Positions 1 through 11,618 of a stretch of 64,000 bases of DNA are shown one piece after another. Numbering within the stretch: position 1 is the first letter of the stretch; every line of letters begins with the position of its first letter. This DNA is from Serratia plymuthica (GTDB lineage Bacteria; Pseudomonadota; Gammaproteobacteria; Enterobacterales; Enterobacteriaceae). The DNA lies in assembly GCF_018336935.1 (NCBI RefSeq), contig NZ_CP068771.1:992001-1056000 (forward strand), given 5' to 3'. A model generated the notes under the pieces. That model made no database searches. It was given only the letters and a program-made list of their open reading frames with translations, and had not been told where the DNA came from. Both the position numbers and the translations under genes were made by a program.

Positions 1-481
<481 letters not shown>

Positions 482-727
482 TTATCTCAGTCAGAGATAA
501 GGCTATGAAGATTTAGTATTCGTAGATCCGCATAGCATAGCTGATAAGACCTCCCGGCAACAACACCAAGCGCCCGACTCGGCGCATTTAAAAAATCCCC
601 GCCATGATATGACTCACATCTTGGGGATCCCGAGCCTTGCCAAGTGACATCAGCAATTTACGACTAAAATGATAAGAGATAGTTTTAGGAGATAAGCCCT
701 GTCACGTAAGTTCATCGAGGAGAGAAT

Positions 728-1210
728 ATGAACAAGGTTGCTCAGTATTACCGCGAATTGGTGGCATCTCTGACCGAACGTCTGAAAAATGGCGAGCGTG
801 ATATTGACGAATTGGTCGCCGGCGCCGAGAAACGGCTGAACGAAGCGGGTGAATTGACGCGCGGTGAGGTGGAGCAGGTGATCCAGGCGGTACGGCGAGA
901 CCTGGAAGAGTTCGCCCGCAGTTACCAGGAAAGCAAGGGCGAGTTTACCGACAGCGTCTTTATGCGGGTAATCAAGGAGAGCCTGTGGCAGGAACTGGCG
1001 GATATTACGGATAAAACCCAGTTGGAATGGCGAGAAGTGTTTAAAGACGTCAGCCATCACGGCGTCTACCACAGCGGTGAGGTGGTCGGGCTGGGTAATC
1101 TGGTGTGCGAACAGTGCCACCATAATTTGGCGTTTTACACGCCGGAAGTGCTGCCGCTCTGCCCTAAATGCGGCCATGACCAGTTCCAGCGTCGGCCTTT
1201 CGAACCTTGA
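728..1210 (+). CDS. ybeL: YbeL-type zinc-ribbon protein (DUF1451)
   Basis: A 160-residue cytoplasmic protein with no signal peptide or membrane segment. The first 100 residues are charged and helical (NKVAQYYRELVASLTERLKNG). The C-terminal part holds two CxxC pairs, C127/C130 (CEQCHHN) and C145/C148 (CPKCGHD), which should bind one zinc ion as a ribbon. Length and sequence match E. coli YbeL, and it keeps the same place beside leuS. A GAGGAGAG ribosome-binding site sits just before the ATG. The molecular role of the family is not known to me; nucleic-acid or protein binding is only inferred from the zinc ribbon. Confidence 0.9.
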   Translation: MNKVAQYYRELVASLTERLKNGERDIDELVAGAEKRLNEAGELTRGEVEQVIQAVRRDLEEFARSYQESKGEFTDSVFMRVIKESLWQELADITDKTQLEWREVFKDVSHHGVYHSGEVVGLGNLVCEQCHHNLAFYTPEVLPLCPKCGHDQFQRRPFEP

Positions 1211-1216
1211 GTTTGC

Positions 1217-1253
1217 CCCCTCATTCTTCTTTCTGCCAAGTCAGGATGAGGGG
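1217..1253. terminator. Hairpin between convergent ybeL and the azoreductase gene
   Basis: CCCCTCAT at 1217-1224 pairs with ATGAGGGG at 1246-1253 across a pyrimidine-rich 21-nt loop. It lies between the ends of two convergent genes. There is no strong T-run, so termination is probable rather than certain. Confidence 0.4.
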
Positions 1254-1259
1254 AGGCTA

Positions 1260-2018
<759 letters not shown>

Positions 2019-2080
2019 GCAAGTCGTGGTCAGTGATAGCGTAAAAATTCGCTGAGTTAAATCAAAAAAATTGAATGTAA

Positions 2081-2101
2081 CGGGGTGCAGCAAGCACCCC
2101 G
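2081..2101 (-). terminator. Terminator of the glt-rihA operon
   Basis: CGGGGTGC and GCACCCCG form an 8-bp stem with a 5-nt loop directly after the rihA stop. On the reverse strand it is followed by an AT-rich stretch with a 7-T run about 10 nt downstream. Confidence 0.6.
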
Positions 2102-2106
2102 GCCAA

Positions 2107-3039
2107 TCAGTAACGCGCCACGCGTTCAATCAGCAGTTCGATAAATCCTTCGCGATCAATACCGGTCAGCACTTCAACGTTGGCCGGCTTACCGCTCTGC
2201 TGAAAGTGATCCACCACCGTCATGCCGAGGGTATATTCCCCTTTGGTTTCCACGCCGACCCAGCGTTCGATGCCGGTAAACAGCTGCGGTGCCAGCAGCC
2301 AGGCGATGGTGCAGGGATCGTGCATCGCGGCACCCGGCAACCCGCGTGGGTGGCTGAGGTACAGCGGCAGATAGAAATCGAGCATCTCTGCGACCGCCTG
2401 CGCCACCGGATTGTCAATCTGGCGGATACGTTCGATATCCTGGGGCAGCACCAGTGCCTGATGGGTGACGTTCAACCCGGCCATGGTCAGTGGCACGCCG
2501 GATTTCAGTACGATTTCTGCGGCTTCGGGATCGACAAAGATATTGAATTCCGCCGCCGGCGTGGCGTTGCCGGCATTCATTCCGCCGCCCATAAATACGA
2601 TGCGATCGATGTTGCCTTTCAGCTCGGCATGCTGTGCCAGTAACAGGGCGATATTGGTCATCGGGCCGGTGACCACCAGGGTGATCGGTTGCGGGCTGGT
2701 GCGCAGCAGCCCGGCTATCAGTTCCACGGCGGTTTGCGCGACCGGTTTTATCGTTGGCGTCGGCAGATGGGTATTGCCCATACCGGTTTTGCCGTGGACA
2801 TGATCGGCAATCACCAGCGCGCGCATCAGCGGCGCAGCGGCGCCGGCAGCGACGGGAATATCTTCGCGTTTCATCAGCGTCAGCAGGCCAAGCGCGTTAT
2901 GCAGGGTCTTCTCAGGCGTCTGGTTGCCGGCGGAGGTGGTGACGGCCTTGATGTCCAGTTCCGGCGAGCGCAGCGCCATGGCAAGGGCAATGGCGTCGTC
3001 GAGGCCGGGGTCGCAATCGATAATGATAGGGCGGGGCAT
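2107..3039 (-). CDS. rihA: Pyrimidine-specific ribonucleoside hydrolase
   Basis: A 310-residue nucleoside hydrolase. The N-terminal calcium-binding Asp cluster is clear ([15 protein letters not shown], with D10, D14 and D15), followed by the conserved [12 protein letters not shown] and [10 protein letters not shown] segments and the late DPCTIAWLL motif. It splits the N-glycosidic bond of cytidine and uridine to ribose plus base in the cytoplasm. It sits downstream of gltL exactly as in E. coli, where RihA has 311 residues. The 122-bp gap to gltL holds a strong hairpin, so it may be expressed less than the transporter genes. Confidence 0.95.
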   Translation of the reverse strand: MPRPIIIDCDPGLDDAIALAMALRSPELDIKAVTTSAGNQTPEKTLHNALGLLTLMKREDIPVAAGAAAPLMRALVIADHVHGKTGMGNTHLPTPTIKPVAQTAVELIAGLLRTSPQPITLVVTGPMTNIALLLAQHAELKGNIDRIVFMGGGMNAGNATPAAEFNIFVDPEAAEIVLKSGVPLTMAGLNVTHQALVLPQDIERIRQIDNPVAQAVAEMLDFYLPLYLSHPRGLPGAAMHDPCTIAWLLAPQLFTGIERWVGVETKGEYTLGMTVVDHFQQSGKPANVEVLTGIDREGFIELLIERVARY

Positions 3040-3128
3040 GTTTATCTCCTTTTGTTGTTATCCAGTGAGCATCGGATCAAAACAGGGGATAAACAAGTGC
3101 TTTTAGTGCCGGGAAAGGGGGGCGAGAA

Positions 3129-3148
3129 TGCGCCCCGGGCGGGGCGCA
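3129..3148 (-). terminator. Hairpin between gltL and rihA
   Basis: TGCGCCCC and GGGGCGCA make an 8-bp GC stem with a 4-nt loop. There is no T-run after it on the reverse strand, so it is more likely an RNA-processing or partial attenuation structure than a full terminator. Confidence 0.45.
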
Positions 3149-3161
3149 TAGTGTCAATGAA

Positions 3162-3886
<725 letters not shown>

Positions 3887-3890
<4 letters not shown>

Positions 3891-4561
3891 ACAGTCCTTT
3901 TCTTCAAATAGCTTACCAGCGCCGAGGCGGCGATACTGATAACAAAATAGACAAAACCGGCGAACAGGATCATTTCAACCTGTGTGCCGTCGCGCTCGCC
4001 GATGGTTGAGGCGGTACGGAAGAAGTCGGCCAGGCTCAGTACGTAGACCAGCGAGGTATCCTGGAACAATACGATGCCTTGGGTCAGCAGCAGCGGAACC
4101 ATTGCGCGGAACGCCTGCGGCAGGATCACCAGCTTCATCGACTGCCAGTGGGTCATGCCCAGCGCCAGCGCGGCGGATGACTGGCCGCGGGAAATACTGA
4201 TAATGCCGGCGCGGATAATTTCCGAGTAATAGGCCGCTTCAAACAGGGAAAAGGCTACCATAGCCGAGATCAGCCGAATATCGGTTTTCGGCGACAGCCC
4301 CAGAACTTGTTGTAATAAGCTTGGAACCACCAGGTAGAACCACAGCAGCACCATCACCAGCGGTACGGAACGGAAAAGGTTGACGTAGATTGTGGCAAAC
4401 CAGCTGATAGGTTTGATTGGCGACAGGCGCATGACCGCCAAAATGGTGCCCCAGAGAATGCCGAAAACGATGGCGGTCACGGTGATCTTCAGCGTGATGA
4501 CCAACCCTTGCAGCAGGTAAGGGAAGCTTGGGACAATGGATGCCCAGTCAAATTCGTACAT
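3887..4561 (-). CDS. gltK: Glutamate/aspartate ABC transporter permease
   Basis: A 224-residue inner-membrane permease of the His/Glu/Gln/Arg type (HisMQ family). It has several hydrophobic segments and the EAA loop that contacts the ATPase ([27 protein letters not shown]). It pairs with GltJ to form the channel for glutamate and aspartate. The start overlaps the gltJ stop by one base (TAATG) and the end overlaps gltL, so translation of the three genes is probably coupled. Length equals E. coli GltK. Confidence 0.97.
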
Positions 4562-5301
4562 TATTTACTCCCCATATTGCCAGGCAACTGCACTTTCTTC
4601 TCTACCAAACGCATAAACAGCATGATCACGGCGTTGATGCCGATATAGGCCAGCGTAATGGCGGTAAAGGATTCATAGGCATGCGCGGAGTAATCCAGCA
4701 GTTTGCCGGCTTGAGCGGCCATATCCACCAGACCAATGGTTGAAGCGATGGCGGAGTTTTTGACCAGGTTGAGCATTTCCGAAGTCATCGGCGGCACAAT
4801 GACCCGGTAGGCGTTCGGCAGCAGCACGTAGCGATAGGTTTGCGGCAGCGTCAAGCCCATGGCGAGCCCGGCGGCGCGTTGGCCACGCGGCAGGGACTGA
4901 ATAGCGGCGCGCACCTGTTCGCATACGCGAGCAGCGGTAAACAGCCCGAGGCACAGCATGGAGGAGATAAAGAACTGCACGTTAGGATCGAGTTCGGTTT
5001 TGAACCACATACCCAGATTGGTCGGCAGCAGTTCCGGAACCACCAGATACCAGGTAAAGAATTGCACAATCAGCGGCACATTACGGAACAGTTCGACGTA
5101 ACAGGTGCCGAGAGTGGAAAGAAAACGGTTTGGCACGGTACGCAAAATACCGAACAGCGAACCGACAAAGAAAGCGATAATCCAAGCACAGACGGAGAGG
5201 GCTACCGTGACCTGAAAGCCGGACCAAATCCAGCCGAGGTAGGTGGTATTCCCAAACGGGGCCTGCTGCAGGAAGATACCCCAGTTCCAATCTATTGACA
5301 T
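4561..5301 (-). CDS. gltJ: Glutamate/aspartate ABC transporter permease
   Basis: A 246-residue inner-membrane permease, the second channel subunit of the glutamate/aspartate importer. The EAA loop is visible as [29 protein letters not shown]. Several transmembrane helices flank it, the first near residues 25-50. It lies 216 bp downstream of gltI, separated by a structured spacer. That is typical of operons in which the binding protein is made in excess over the membrane complex. Confidence 0.96.
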   Translation of the reverse strand: MSIDWNWGIFLQQAPFGNTTYLGWIWSGFQVTVALSVCAWIIAFFVGSLFGILRTVPNRFLSTLGTCYVELFRNVPLIVQFFTWYLVVPELLPTNLGMWFKTELDPNVQFFISSMLCLGLFTAARVCEQVRAAIQSLPRGQRAAGLAMGLTLPQTYRYVLLPNAYRVIVPPMTSEMLNLVKNSAIASTIGLVDMAAQAGKLLDYSAHAYESFTAITLAYIGINAVIMLFMRLVEKKVQLPGNMGSK

Positions 5302-5425
5302 AACAAACTCCGTTAAGCGGGCGCAGAGCGCCTAAAGATTGATGACTATTCGGCTCGGCGCCGATCGAATCGCAGCCAGTCAGGCTGGCTTGTGCGCGCG
5401 GAGATCGGTTGTGAGTTAGGGGGAA

Positions 5426-5530
5426 AATGAGGGAGGGGAACGGCCCCCCTCATTCCTGTCTGTCCCAGCCATCAACAGGGCCGGTTTGGCCTGGCGGCCG
5501 CCCCAGCTCTTTTTCTATTAGTTCAGTGCT
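5426..5530 (-). ncRNA. sroC: Candidate SroC-like RNA from the gltI 3' region
   Basis: In E. coli and Salmonella the gltI-gltJ spacer yields SroC, a processed RNA that sponges the sRNA GcvB. Here the 216-bp spacer is also non-coding and strongly structured. It ends at a stem (AATGAGGG at 5426-5433 with CCCTCATT at 5447-5454, and further G-C pairs inside) followed on the reverse strand by TTTTCC. Placement and terminator-like end fit SroC; the primary sequence was not aligned, and the 5' boundary is a guess. Confidence 0.4.
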
Positions 5531-6414
5531 TTATCGTTTGGCTCTTTGAACAGCTGCTTCATGTCATCTGACAGGGCGAAGTTCATGTTGAGGTTTTTTG
5601 GTGGAATTGGCTGGTTGAACCACTTATCAAACCATTTTGCCGCTTCACCGGAGGTTTGGGCCTGAGCGATGGTGTCATCGACCAGTTTTTTGAACTCAGG
5701 ATCGTCTTTACGCAGCATACAGCCGTAAGCTTCTTTCGACTGCGGCGTGCCGAGAATTTCCCATTGATCCGGCTTCTTCGCTTTGGCTCGTTCGCCTGCC
5801 AACAGCGCATCATCCATCATGAAGGCTACGGCACGGCCGCTTTCCAGGGTACGGAACGAGTCACCGTGGTCCTTGGCGCTGATGATGCGCATGTTCATCT
5901 TGCCGCTGTCGTTCAATTTGTTCAGCAGCACTTCCGATGTGGTGCCGGAGGTGACTACCACCGGTTTGCCGGCCAGATCTTTGAAGTCTTTGACGTCAGA
6001 GCCTTTTTTCACCAGCAGGCGGGTACCGACCACGAAGATGGTGTCGGAGAAGGCCGCTTGTTTTTGACGTTCAACGTTGTTGGTGGTTGAACCACATTCA
6101 AAATCGAAGGTGCCGTTCTGCAGCAGCGGGATACGGTTCTGCGAGGTGATCGGCAGCATTTTTACCTGCAGATCGGGGAGGTTCAGTTTTTTCTTAACCG
6201 CTTCAACGATTTGGTTGGAGTAGTCCTGGGAATAGCCCACAACTTTCTGCTGGTTGTCGTAGTAGGAGAACGGCACTGACGATTCGCGATGGCCGACAAC
6301 GATCACGCCGTTGTCTTTGATTTTCTTCAGCGTACCGGTCAGTTCTTCCGCATGGGCTACGTTACCCGCCATACCGATCAGCAGTAACGATAACGCCAAT
6401 TTACGCATTTGCAT
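5518..6414 (-). CDS. gltI: Glutamate/aspartate periplasmic binding protein
   Basis: A 298-residue type II periplasmic solute-binding protein. The first 22 residues (MQMRKLALSLLLIGMAGNVAHA) form a Sec signal peptide with an AHA cleavage site. The mature part holds the conserved GVIVVGHRESSVPFSYYDNQ and FDFECGSTTNNVERQ ligand-pocket segments. The ATG at 6414 is chosen because AAGGAG lies 7 nt upstream; an upstream in-frame ATG at 6486 would put 24 charged residues before the signal peptide. It is first gene of gltIJKL-rihA. The leader is C/A-rich, as expected for a GcvB target. Confidence 0.96.
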   Translation of the reverse strand: MQMRKLALSLLLIGMAGNVAHAEELTGTLKKIKDNGVIVVGHRESSVPFSYYDNQQKVVGYSQDYSNQIVEAVKKKLNLPDLQVKMLPITSQNRIPLLQNGTFDFECGSTTNNVERQKQAAFSDTIFVVGTRLLVKKGSDVKDFKDLAGKPVVVTSGTTSEVLLNKLNDSGKMNMRIISAKDHGDSFRTLESGRAVAFMMDDALLAGERAKAKKPDQWEILGTPQSKEAYGCMLRKDDPEFKKLVDDTIAQAQTSGEAAKWFDKWFNQPIPPKNLNMNFALSDDMKQLFKEPNDKALN

Positions 6415-6427
6415 GGTCCAGCTCCTT

Positions 6428-6443
6428 TGCTGTTGTCGTGGTT
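6428..6443 (-). promoter_or_regulatory. C/A-rich leader element, candidate GcvB sRNA target
   Basis: The gltI leader just upstream of the ribosome-binding site reads ACCACGACAACAGCAA on the reverse strand. E. coli and Salmonella gltI is a known GcvB target through such a C/A-rich site that pairs with the G/U-rich R1 region. The pairing itself was not computed. Confidence 0.4.
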
Positions 6444-6542
6444 CTGACTCAAGAGTGTCAGGTTTAAAACGGGATCTCTTACTCAAGATATAAAGATAGT
6501 CTTGGAACAGATAACCGTTAGAAAATAGCCGATTGTGAACAC

Positions 6543-6564
6543 AATGAAACTAAGATGTTTCATT
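6543..6564. promoter_or_regulatory. Perfect 8-bp inverted repeat upstream of gltI
   Basis: AATGAAAC and GTTTCATT (6-bp spacer) form a symmetric AT-rich site in the 383-bp gap between gltI and the end of lnt. Position about 130 bp above the gltI start fits an operator. The binding protein is unknown. The rest of the gap shows only AT-rich promoter-like sequence and the lnt-end hairpin. Confidence 0.3.
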
Positions 6565-6762
6565 TTTTGAGACGCCACGCGCACCAAATTAATGCAACAA
6601 AACCCTGATGCACCTTTCCGGTGCCAGTGATGCTCTCAAGTTGTGCATAAGTGCGACAAAACGTCAGTAAAAGTAAATCGGTCTTAAATCACAGAGTAAT
6701 TAAAGCAAGGAGTGTGCCAGAAGCGTTGATTTGACGGGTGTTTGAGATAGGGATAGGGACGC

Positions 6763-6789
6763 GGTGCGCAGTTCACTGAACTGCGCACC
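6763..6789 (-). terminator. Hairpin after lnt
   Basis: GGTGCGCAGTTCA and its exact reverse complement are separated by one base, a perfect 13-bp inverted repeat that starts 9 bp past the lnt stop. No T-run follows on the reverse strand, so it may act as an mRNA 3' stabiliser or a weak terminator. Confidence 0.5.
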
Positions 6790-6797
6790 GGGTGAGA

Positions 6798-8327
6798 TTA
6801 CCTGCGGCGCAGGCCGAGCATCAGCGCCATGCCGCCAAGCAGCAGGGTGATGATCCACAACGGTGTGGCGCCAAAGCGGGCGTATGGCGTAATGCCGGTG
6901 GTTGGGGTGACTTTCACCTCAAGCACGCTGCGGGTGAACTGCGGGATCTCCGCTATCACCTCACCGTTGGCGTCAACGGCGGCGGTTACGCCATTGTTGG
7001 TGCTGCGCAACAGCGGGCGCCCCAACTCCAGCGCACGCATGCGCGCCATCTGGAAGTGCTGCCACGGGCCGATGGAATGGCCGAACCAGGCGTCATTGGA
7101 GATGGTCAGCAGGAAGTTGGTGTCCGGGCGGAAGTTATCGCGCACCTGCTGGCCGAGAACAATCTCATAACAGATAGCCGCCGTCAGGTTATACCCTTTC
7201 ACGCTCAACTGCGGTTGAACGTAATCGCCGCGGCTGAAGGACGACATCGGCAGATCGAAGAACGGCGCCAGTGGCCTCAACAGCGTTTCCAGCGGTACAA
7301 ACTCGCCGAACGGCACCAAATGATGCTTGTTATAGCGGTCTTTGGCCGGGTAGACGTACGGCGTCTGTTCACCCAATACAATGGCGCTGTTATAGATTTG
7401 CTGGCCTTGCGGAGTGGCGCGTACGTCGACAATACCGGTGATCAGGCTGCTGTTTTTGGCGCGCATCAGGTCGTCCATCATGGTCAGGAAGCCATTCTGG
7501 CTGGCCTCGTAATCCGGGATGGCGGATTCCGGCCAGATGATGATCGGCGCCTTGCCCATATAAGGGCGGGTTTCATCCAGATAGGTTTGCAGCGTGCTGA
7601 CCAGCGCTTTCGGATCCCACTTCATCGATTGGGCGATGTTGCCTTGTATCATGGCGACATTCACCGCTTTCTCCGGCTGCGGGGTAAACCACTGCAACTG
7701 ACGCAGTGGCCAGGGCAGCAGCAGCAGTGCGATGGCAACGACCGCCGCGGCAACGCGGCGCTGATTGATGGCATACACCAGCAACCCGGCGATCGCCATC
7801 AGCATGAAGGTGATGGCGTCAACCCCCAGCAGCGGCGCGACGCCTTTCAGCGGCCCGTTGAGCTGGCTGTAGCCGAACTGCAGCCAGGGGAAACCGGTCA
7901 GCACCCAGCCGCGCAGAAACTCGGTCACTTGCCAAAGCACCGGCGCGGCAATCGCCAGGCGGTACCAACTGGTGGCCGGCCACAGGCGCGCCAACAACCC
8001 GGCGAACAGCCCGGTATACAACGCCAGGTAAGCGGCCAGCAGCGCGACCAGGAAAATATTGACGGCAAACGGCATACCGCCGAAGTCGGCAATGCTGACG
8101 TAAACCCAGTTGACGCCGGCGCCAAACAGACCGAACCCCCAGCAGAAGCCGAGCAGGGCGGATTGTCTGGCGGTGCGGTTCAGGGTAACGGCCAGCAGGC
8201 CGAACAGGGAAACAATGGCCGCAGGCCACATATCGTAAGGAGAAAACGCCAGCGCGCCGCCGGCACCAGACAACAGCGCCAGCAGGGCGCGAACCCGCTG
8301 GCGTTCAAGGAAAGAGGCTTTAGCCAT
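6798..8327 (-). CDS. lnt: Apolipoprotein N-acyltransferase
   Basis: A 509-residue inner-membrane enzyme that adds the third acyl chain to the N-terminal Cys of lipoproteins, the last step of lipoprotein maturation. The N-terminal half carries six or so hydrophobic helices. The periplasmic nitrilase domain starts around residue 220, with the catalytic Glu in IIWPESAIP, the Lys in [10 protein letters not shown] and the nucleophile Cys in [11 protein letters not shown]. Size equals E. coli Lnt (512). It follows corC by 7 bp, so ybeZ-ybeY-corC-lnt is one operon. Confidence 0.97.
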   Translation of the reverse strand: MAKASFLERQRVRALLALLSGAGGALAFSPYDMWPAAIVSLFGLLAVTLNRTARQSALLGFCWGFGLFGAGVNWVYVSIADFGGMPFAVNIFLVALLAAYLALYTGLFAGLLARLWPATSWYRLAIAAPVLWQVTEFLRGWVLTGFPWLQFGYSQLNGPLKGVAPLLGVDAITFMLMAIAGLLVYAINQRRVAAAVVAIALLLLPWPLRQLQWFTPQPEKAVNVAMIQGNIAQSMKWDPKALVSTLQTYLDETRPYMGKAPIIIWPESAIPDYEASQNGFLTMMDDLMRAKNSSLITGIVDVRATPQGQQIYNSAIVLGEQTPYVYPAKDRYNKHHLVPFGEFVPLETLLRPLAPFFDLPMSSFSRGDYVQPQLSVKGYNLTAAICYEIVLGQQVRDNFRPDTNFLLTISNDAWFGHSIGPWQHFQMARMRALELGRPLLRSTNNGVTAAVDANGEVIAEIPQFTRSVLEVKVTPTTGITPYARFGATPLWIITLLLGGMALMLGLRRR

Positions 8328-8334
8328 GTTGGAT

Positions 8335-9213
8335 TTAGTCTTCCAGTTTCGGTTGCGGAGAATCGTCCGGAATTTTTACATGAACCTGGATGATACGTCG
8401 ACTGTCGGCCATCGCAACTTTAAATAGGTAACCTTCGATTTCAATGGTTTCCCCGCGCGCAGGCAGATGCCCGAAGGCTTGCATCACCAGGCCGCCGATG
8501 GTGTCGACCTCGTCGTCGCTGAAGTGCGTATTGAAGGCTTCGTTGAAGTCTTCAATCGGCGCCAACGCCCGCACGGTATACATATGGCGACTGAGTTGGC
8601 GGATATCCAGATCTTCCTCGTCGTCATATTCGTCTTCGATTTCGCCGACAATCAGTTCCAGAATATCTTCGATGGTGACCAGGCCGGAAACGCCGCCGAA
8701 CTCGTCAATGACGATCGCCATGTGATAGCGCTGGGAGCGGAATTCTTTCAGCATCCGATCAACCCGCTTGCTTTCGGGTACCACCACCGCGGTGCGCAGC
8801 ACCTTGTCGATGCTGAACGGTTCAGACTCTGCGCGCATAAACGGCAGCAGATCCTTGGCCATCAGAATGCCTTCGATGTGATCTTTATCTTCGCTGATCA
8901 CCGGGAAACGCGAGTGGGCGGATTCGATAATCACGTCCAGGCACTCTTCCAGAGTCTGGTTACGCTTGAGTGTGACCATCTGGGAGCGTGGGATCATGAT
9001 GTCGCGTACGCGCTGCTCTGCGATATCCATCACGCCTTCCAGCATGTCTCGGGTATCGGGGTCGATCAGATCGTTTTGCTCGGAATCGCGGATCAGCTCT
9101 ACCAGATCGCCACGGTTTTTCGGTTCGCCGTGGAATAGCTGGTTAAGGATGAGAGTAAAGAACCCCTTCTTGGGACTGGGGCTGTCATTGCTTTGTGAAT
9201 GGTCGTCGCTCAT
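8335..9213 (-). CDS. corC: CNNM/CorC-family cytosolic CBS protein (magnesium/cobalt efflux)
   Basis: A 292-residue soluble protein. Residues about 70-190 hold two CBS domains ([14 protein letters not shown] and [20 protein letters not shown]), and the last 90 residues form the CorC_HlyC transporter-associated domain. It has no DUF21 membrane part, as in E. coli YbeX/CorC. It has been linked to Mg2+/Co2+ efflux with CorA and, by context, to ribosome maturation with YbeY. It is third in the ybeZ operon. The exact role remains open in the family. Confidence 0.94.
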   Translation of the reverse strand: MSDDHSQSNDSPSPKKGFFTLILNQLFHGEPKNRGDLVELIRDSEQNDLIDPDTRDMLEGVMDIAEQRVRDIMIPRSQMVTLKRNQTLEECLDVIIESAHSRFPVISEDKDHIEGILMAKDLLPFMRAESEPFSIDKVLRTAVVVPESKRVDRMLKEFRSQRYHMAIVIDEFGGVSGLVTIEDILELIVGEIEDEYDDEEDLDIRQLSRHMYTVRALAPIEDFNEAFNTHFSDDEVDTIGGLVMQAFGHLPARGETIEIEGYLFKVAMADSRRIIQVHVKIPDDSPQPKLED

Positions 9214-9297
9214 GGCGTTTTAGTTAATATCACTCATGTAAGAGTTAGGGGCGTCAGCGACAGCCCCTTACAGGGGCTGCGGGGGAATCAGCTGACG

Positions 9298-9771
9298 TCA
9301 GACGGGGTCTTTTTCCGCCAGGTACGGGTCCGGATAGCCCAGGCCGTGCATGATTTCGGTTTCCAAAGACTCCATTTCTTCGGCTTCATCGTCTTCGATG
9401 TGGTCATACCCTAGCAGATGAAGGCTGCCATGGACAACCATATGCGCCCAGTGGGCCTCCAGCGTCTTGCCCTGTTCAACCGCTTCCTGTTCAACGACCT
9501 GACGGCAGATGATCAGATCGCCGAGCAGCGGCAGCTCGATGCCCGGCGGGGCTTCGAACGGGAAGGACAGTACGTTGGTCGGTTTGTCCTTCCCGCGGTA
9601 GGTCAGGTTCAGTTCGTTGCTTTCGGCTTCGTCCACCACGCGAATGGTGACCTCGGCCTCTTCCTGAAACTGCGGCAGCACGCCTTCCAGCCAGCGCTGG
9701 AAGGTGGTTTCGTCCGGCAGGCCGTTGCTGTCTGCACAGGCAATCTGCAGATCCAAAATCACCTGGCTCAT
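9298..9771 (-). CDS. ybeY: rRNA maturation endoribonuclease YbeY
   Basis: A 157-residue zinc-dependent RNase of the UPF0054 family. The metal motif H3xH5xH is complete ([11 protein letters not shown]). It acts in 16S rRNA 3'-end processing and in quality control of 70S ribosomes. Its ATG overlaps the ybeZ stop by 4 bases, so the two are translationally coupled. The [14 protein letters not shown] segment is the conserved core of the family. Confidence 0.97.
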   Translation of the reverse strand: MSQVILDLQIACADSNGLPDETTFQRWLEGVLPQFQEEAEVTIRVVDEAESNELNLTYRGKDKPTNVLSFPFEAPPGIELPLLGDLIICRQVVEQEAVEQGKTLEAHWAHMVVHGSLHLLGYDHIEDDEAEEMESLETEIMHGLGYPDPYLAEKDPV

Positions 9772-10823
9772 AGTGTCTCCTGCCCGGAGGCGATGATGGC
9801 CTCGTGCTTACGTTGTTCGGCAATCGCGTCTTTGCGTTTTTGTTCGGCGGCTTCCCAGGCTTCATAGGCGATAACCACGCGAGCTACCACCGGGTGGCGC
9901 ACCACGTCTTCGCTATGGAAGAAGTTGAAGCTCAGTTCTTCGACATCCGACAGGACTTCTATCGCATGGCGCAGGCCGGATTTCTGGTTGCGCGGCAGGT
10001 CAATCTGCGTCACGTCGCCGGTGATCACCGCCTTCGAGTTGAAGCCGATGCGCGTCAGGAACATCTTCATCTGTTCGATGGTGGTGTTCTGGCTCTCATC
10101 GAGAATGATAAAGGCATCGTTCAGCGTGCGGCCGCGCATATAGGCCAGCGGCGCGACCTCAATCACGTTGCGTTCGATCAGCTTCTCCACGCGCTCAAAG
10201 CCCAGCATTTCGAATAGGGCGTCGTACAGCGGGCGCAGGTAAGGATCGACTTTCTGGCTCAGATCCCCCGGCAGGAAGCCCAGTTTTTCACCGGCCTCAA
10301 CCGCCGGGCGCGTCAGCAGAATGCGGCGAATCTCCTGGCGTTCCAGGGCGTCTACCGCAGCGGCGACGGCCAGATAGGTCTTCCCGGTCCCCGCCGGCCC
10401 AATGCCGAAGGTGATGTCGTGATCGAGAATATTGGCGATGTACTGCGCCTGATTCGGCGTGCGCGGTTTCACCATGCCACGCTTGGTTTTGATGGTCACC
10501 GCTTTGCCGTAATCCGGCACGCTGTCGGCTACCTGTTCAAGCACCCGGCTCTCTTTGATGGCCAGATGGATCTGTTCCGGGTCGATATCCGGGATCACAC
10601 CGCGAATGGGCGCGGTGTCCACGTACAGGTGGCGCAAGATATCGGCGGCGGCAACCACGCACGGGTTTTTGCCAACCAGCTTAAAACGGTTGTCACGGCG
10701 GTTGATCTCGATCCCCAACCGGCGTTCGATCTGTTTGATATTGTCATCAAACGGGCCGCACAGGCTGAGCAATCGCTTATTGTCTGCCGGCTCTAACAAA
10801 ATTTCTTGTGTTGCGACGTTCAA
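9768..10823 (-). CDS. ybeZ: PhoH-like ATPase YbeZ
   Basis: A 351-residue cytoplasmic P-loop protein of the PhoH family with Walker [16 protein letters not shown] and Walker [14 protein letters not shown]. It is a presumed RNA-linked NTPase or helicase partner of YbeY. I place the start at the TTG at 10823, since [15 protein letters not shown] lines up with the E. coli start MNIDTREITLEPADN and TGAGGAA lies 6-7 nt upstream. A TTG 12 bases further up is in frame but overlaps that ribosome-binding site. First gene of ybeZ-ybeY-corC-lnt. Confidence 0.94.
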   Translation of the reverse strand: MNVATQEILLEPADNKRLLSLCGPFDDNIKQIERRLGIEINRRDNRFKLVGKNPCVVAAADILRHLYVDTAPIRGVIPDIDPEQIHLAIKESRVLEQVADSVPDYGKAVTIKTKRGMVKPRTPNQAQYIANILDHDITFGIGPAGTGKTYLAVAAAVDALERQEIRRILLTRPAVEAGEKLGFLPGDLSQKVDPYLRPLYDALFEMLGFERVEKLIERNVIEVAPLAYMRGRTLNDAFIILDESQNTTIEQMKMFLTRIGFNSKAVITGDVTQIDLPRNQKSGLRHAIEVLSDVEELSFNFFHSEDVVRHPVVARVVIAYEAWEAAEQKRKDAIAEQRKHEAIIASGQETL

Positions 10824-10984
10824 ACTATTCCTCAAGGCTCACATCGGGCCTGGTTGATTTTCGGTACGCGCATTCAGGGTAAACCCTGATGTTTCTACCT
10901 TGAATTATTCATGGTGCGCCGCACTGGCGCAAGTTTACCCATGATCTATCTGTGCGCCGGCGGCGTAATTCAAGGGCCGGAAGA

Positions 10985-11012
10985 GGAAAAAACGCGGCAA
11001 AAACAGCCGCGT
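10985..11012 (-). terminator. Terminator of yjdM
   Basis: ACGCGGC and GCCGCGT form a 7-bp stem with a U-rich loop, followed on the reverse strand by TTTTTTCC. It lies 13 bp past the yjdM stop. Confidence 0.7.
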
Positions 11013-11025
11013 AATTGTGCGGGGA

Positions 11026-11361
11026 TCAGTTCTTTTTCACGAACTCGGATTTCAGCTTCATCGGGCCAAAACCATCGATTTTACAGTCAATGTTATGGTC
11101 GCCTTCCACCAGGCGAATGTTTTTCACCTTGGTGCCAATCTTCAGCATCGAAGAGCTGCCTTTGACCTTCAGATCTTTCACCACGGTCACGGCGTCGCCG
11201 TCGGCCAGCAGGTTGCCGTTGGCGTCTTTGACAATCAATGCATCGCTGTCTTCCGCCGGGGCGCTGTCGCTCCACTCGTGGGCGCATTCAGGGCAGATAA
11301 ACATCGCATTGTCCTGATAGGTGTATTCGGAGTTGCATTTCGGGCAGTGTGGGAGTTGCAT
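11026..11361 (-). CDS. yjdM: PhnA/YjdM-family zinc-ribbon protein
   Basis: A 111-residue protein. The N-terminus has a zinc ribbon ([21 protein letters not shown]), and the rest is a small beta domain ([26 protein letters not shown] and [24 protein letters not shown]) typical of the PhnA family. Despite the name, E. coli PhnA/YjdM is not required for phosphonate breakdown and its role is unsettled. The ATG at 11361 gives the family length and has GAGGC upstream; the frame stays open further up only through AT-rich leader sequence. Confidence 0.92.
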   Translation of the reverse strand: MQLPHCPKCNSEYTYQDNAMFICPECAHEWSDSAPAEDSDALIVKDANGNLLADGDAVTVVKDLKVKGSSSMLKIGTKVKNIRLVEGDHNIDCKIDGFGPMKLKSEFVKKN

Positions 11362-11458
11362 GCTATGTCGCCTCTTAATAAATAATAAAAAAACAAAAAA
11401 GAACATCACCGGACGCAAGCGCCCGGCGGAGAAATAATGTTTTTGTGTTGGATGCCAT

Positions 11459-11618
11459 CCCAAAATAATTGGAGTTGCATCACAACAAAGCCACGGCTTT
11501 GTTGAGCAGCGCTTGCACGGGCCCCAACGGGGTGAGGCTTTGCCGGGTTGACTCCCCAGGAGCCTAGTAAACCAAATGACTGGGGGGCCAACACAGATGC
11601 AGCTTCAAGTATGAAGGG
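11459..11618. repeat. ERIC element with internal extra sequence, overlapping the miaB 3' end
   Basis: The ends match ERIC: CCCAAAATAATTGGAGTTGC at the left and GCAGCTTCAAGTATGAAGGG at the right, with the inner core TGACTCCCCAGGAGC...AAATGACTGGGG. The left arm is about 35-40 bp longer than the usual 125-130 bp element and contains a small hairpin (AAAGCC/GGCTTT). The right end runs into miaB and provides its last codons and stop. Confidence 0.75.

Noticed and set aside
6792..8393. Long open frame (533 codons) on the plus strand opposite lnt
   Set aside because: It is rich in Arg, Gln, His and Gly, has no ribosome-binding site or family resemblance, and is fully antisense to lnt. High GC at third positions opens such frames.
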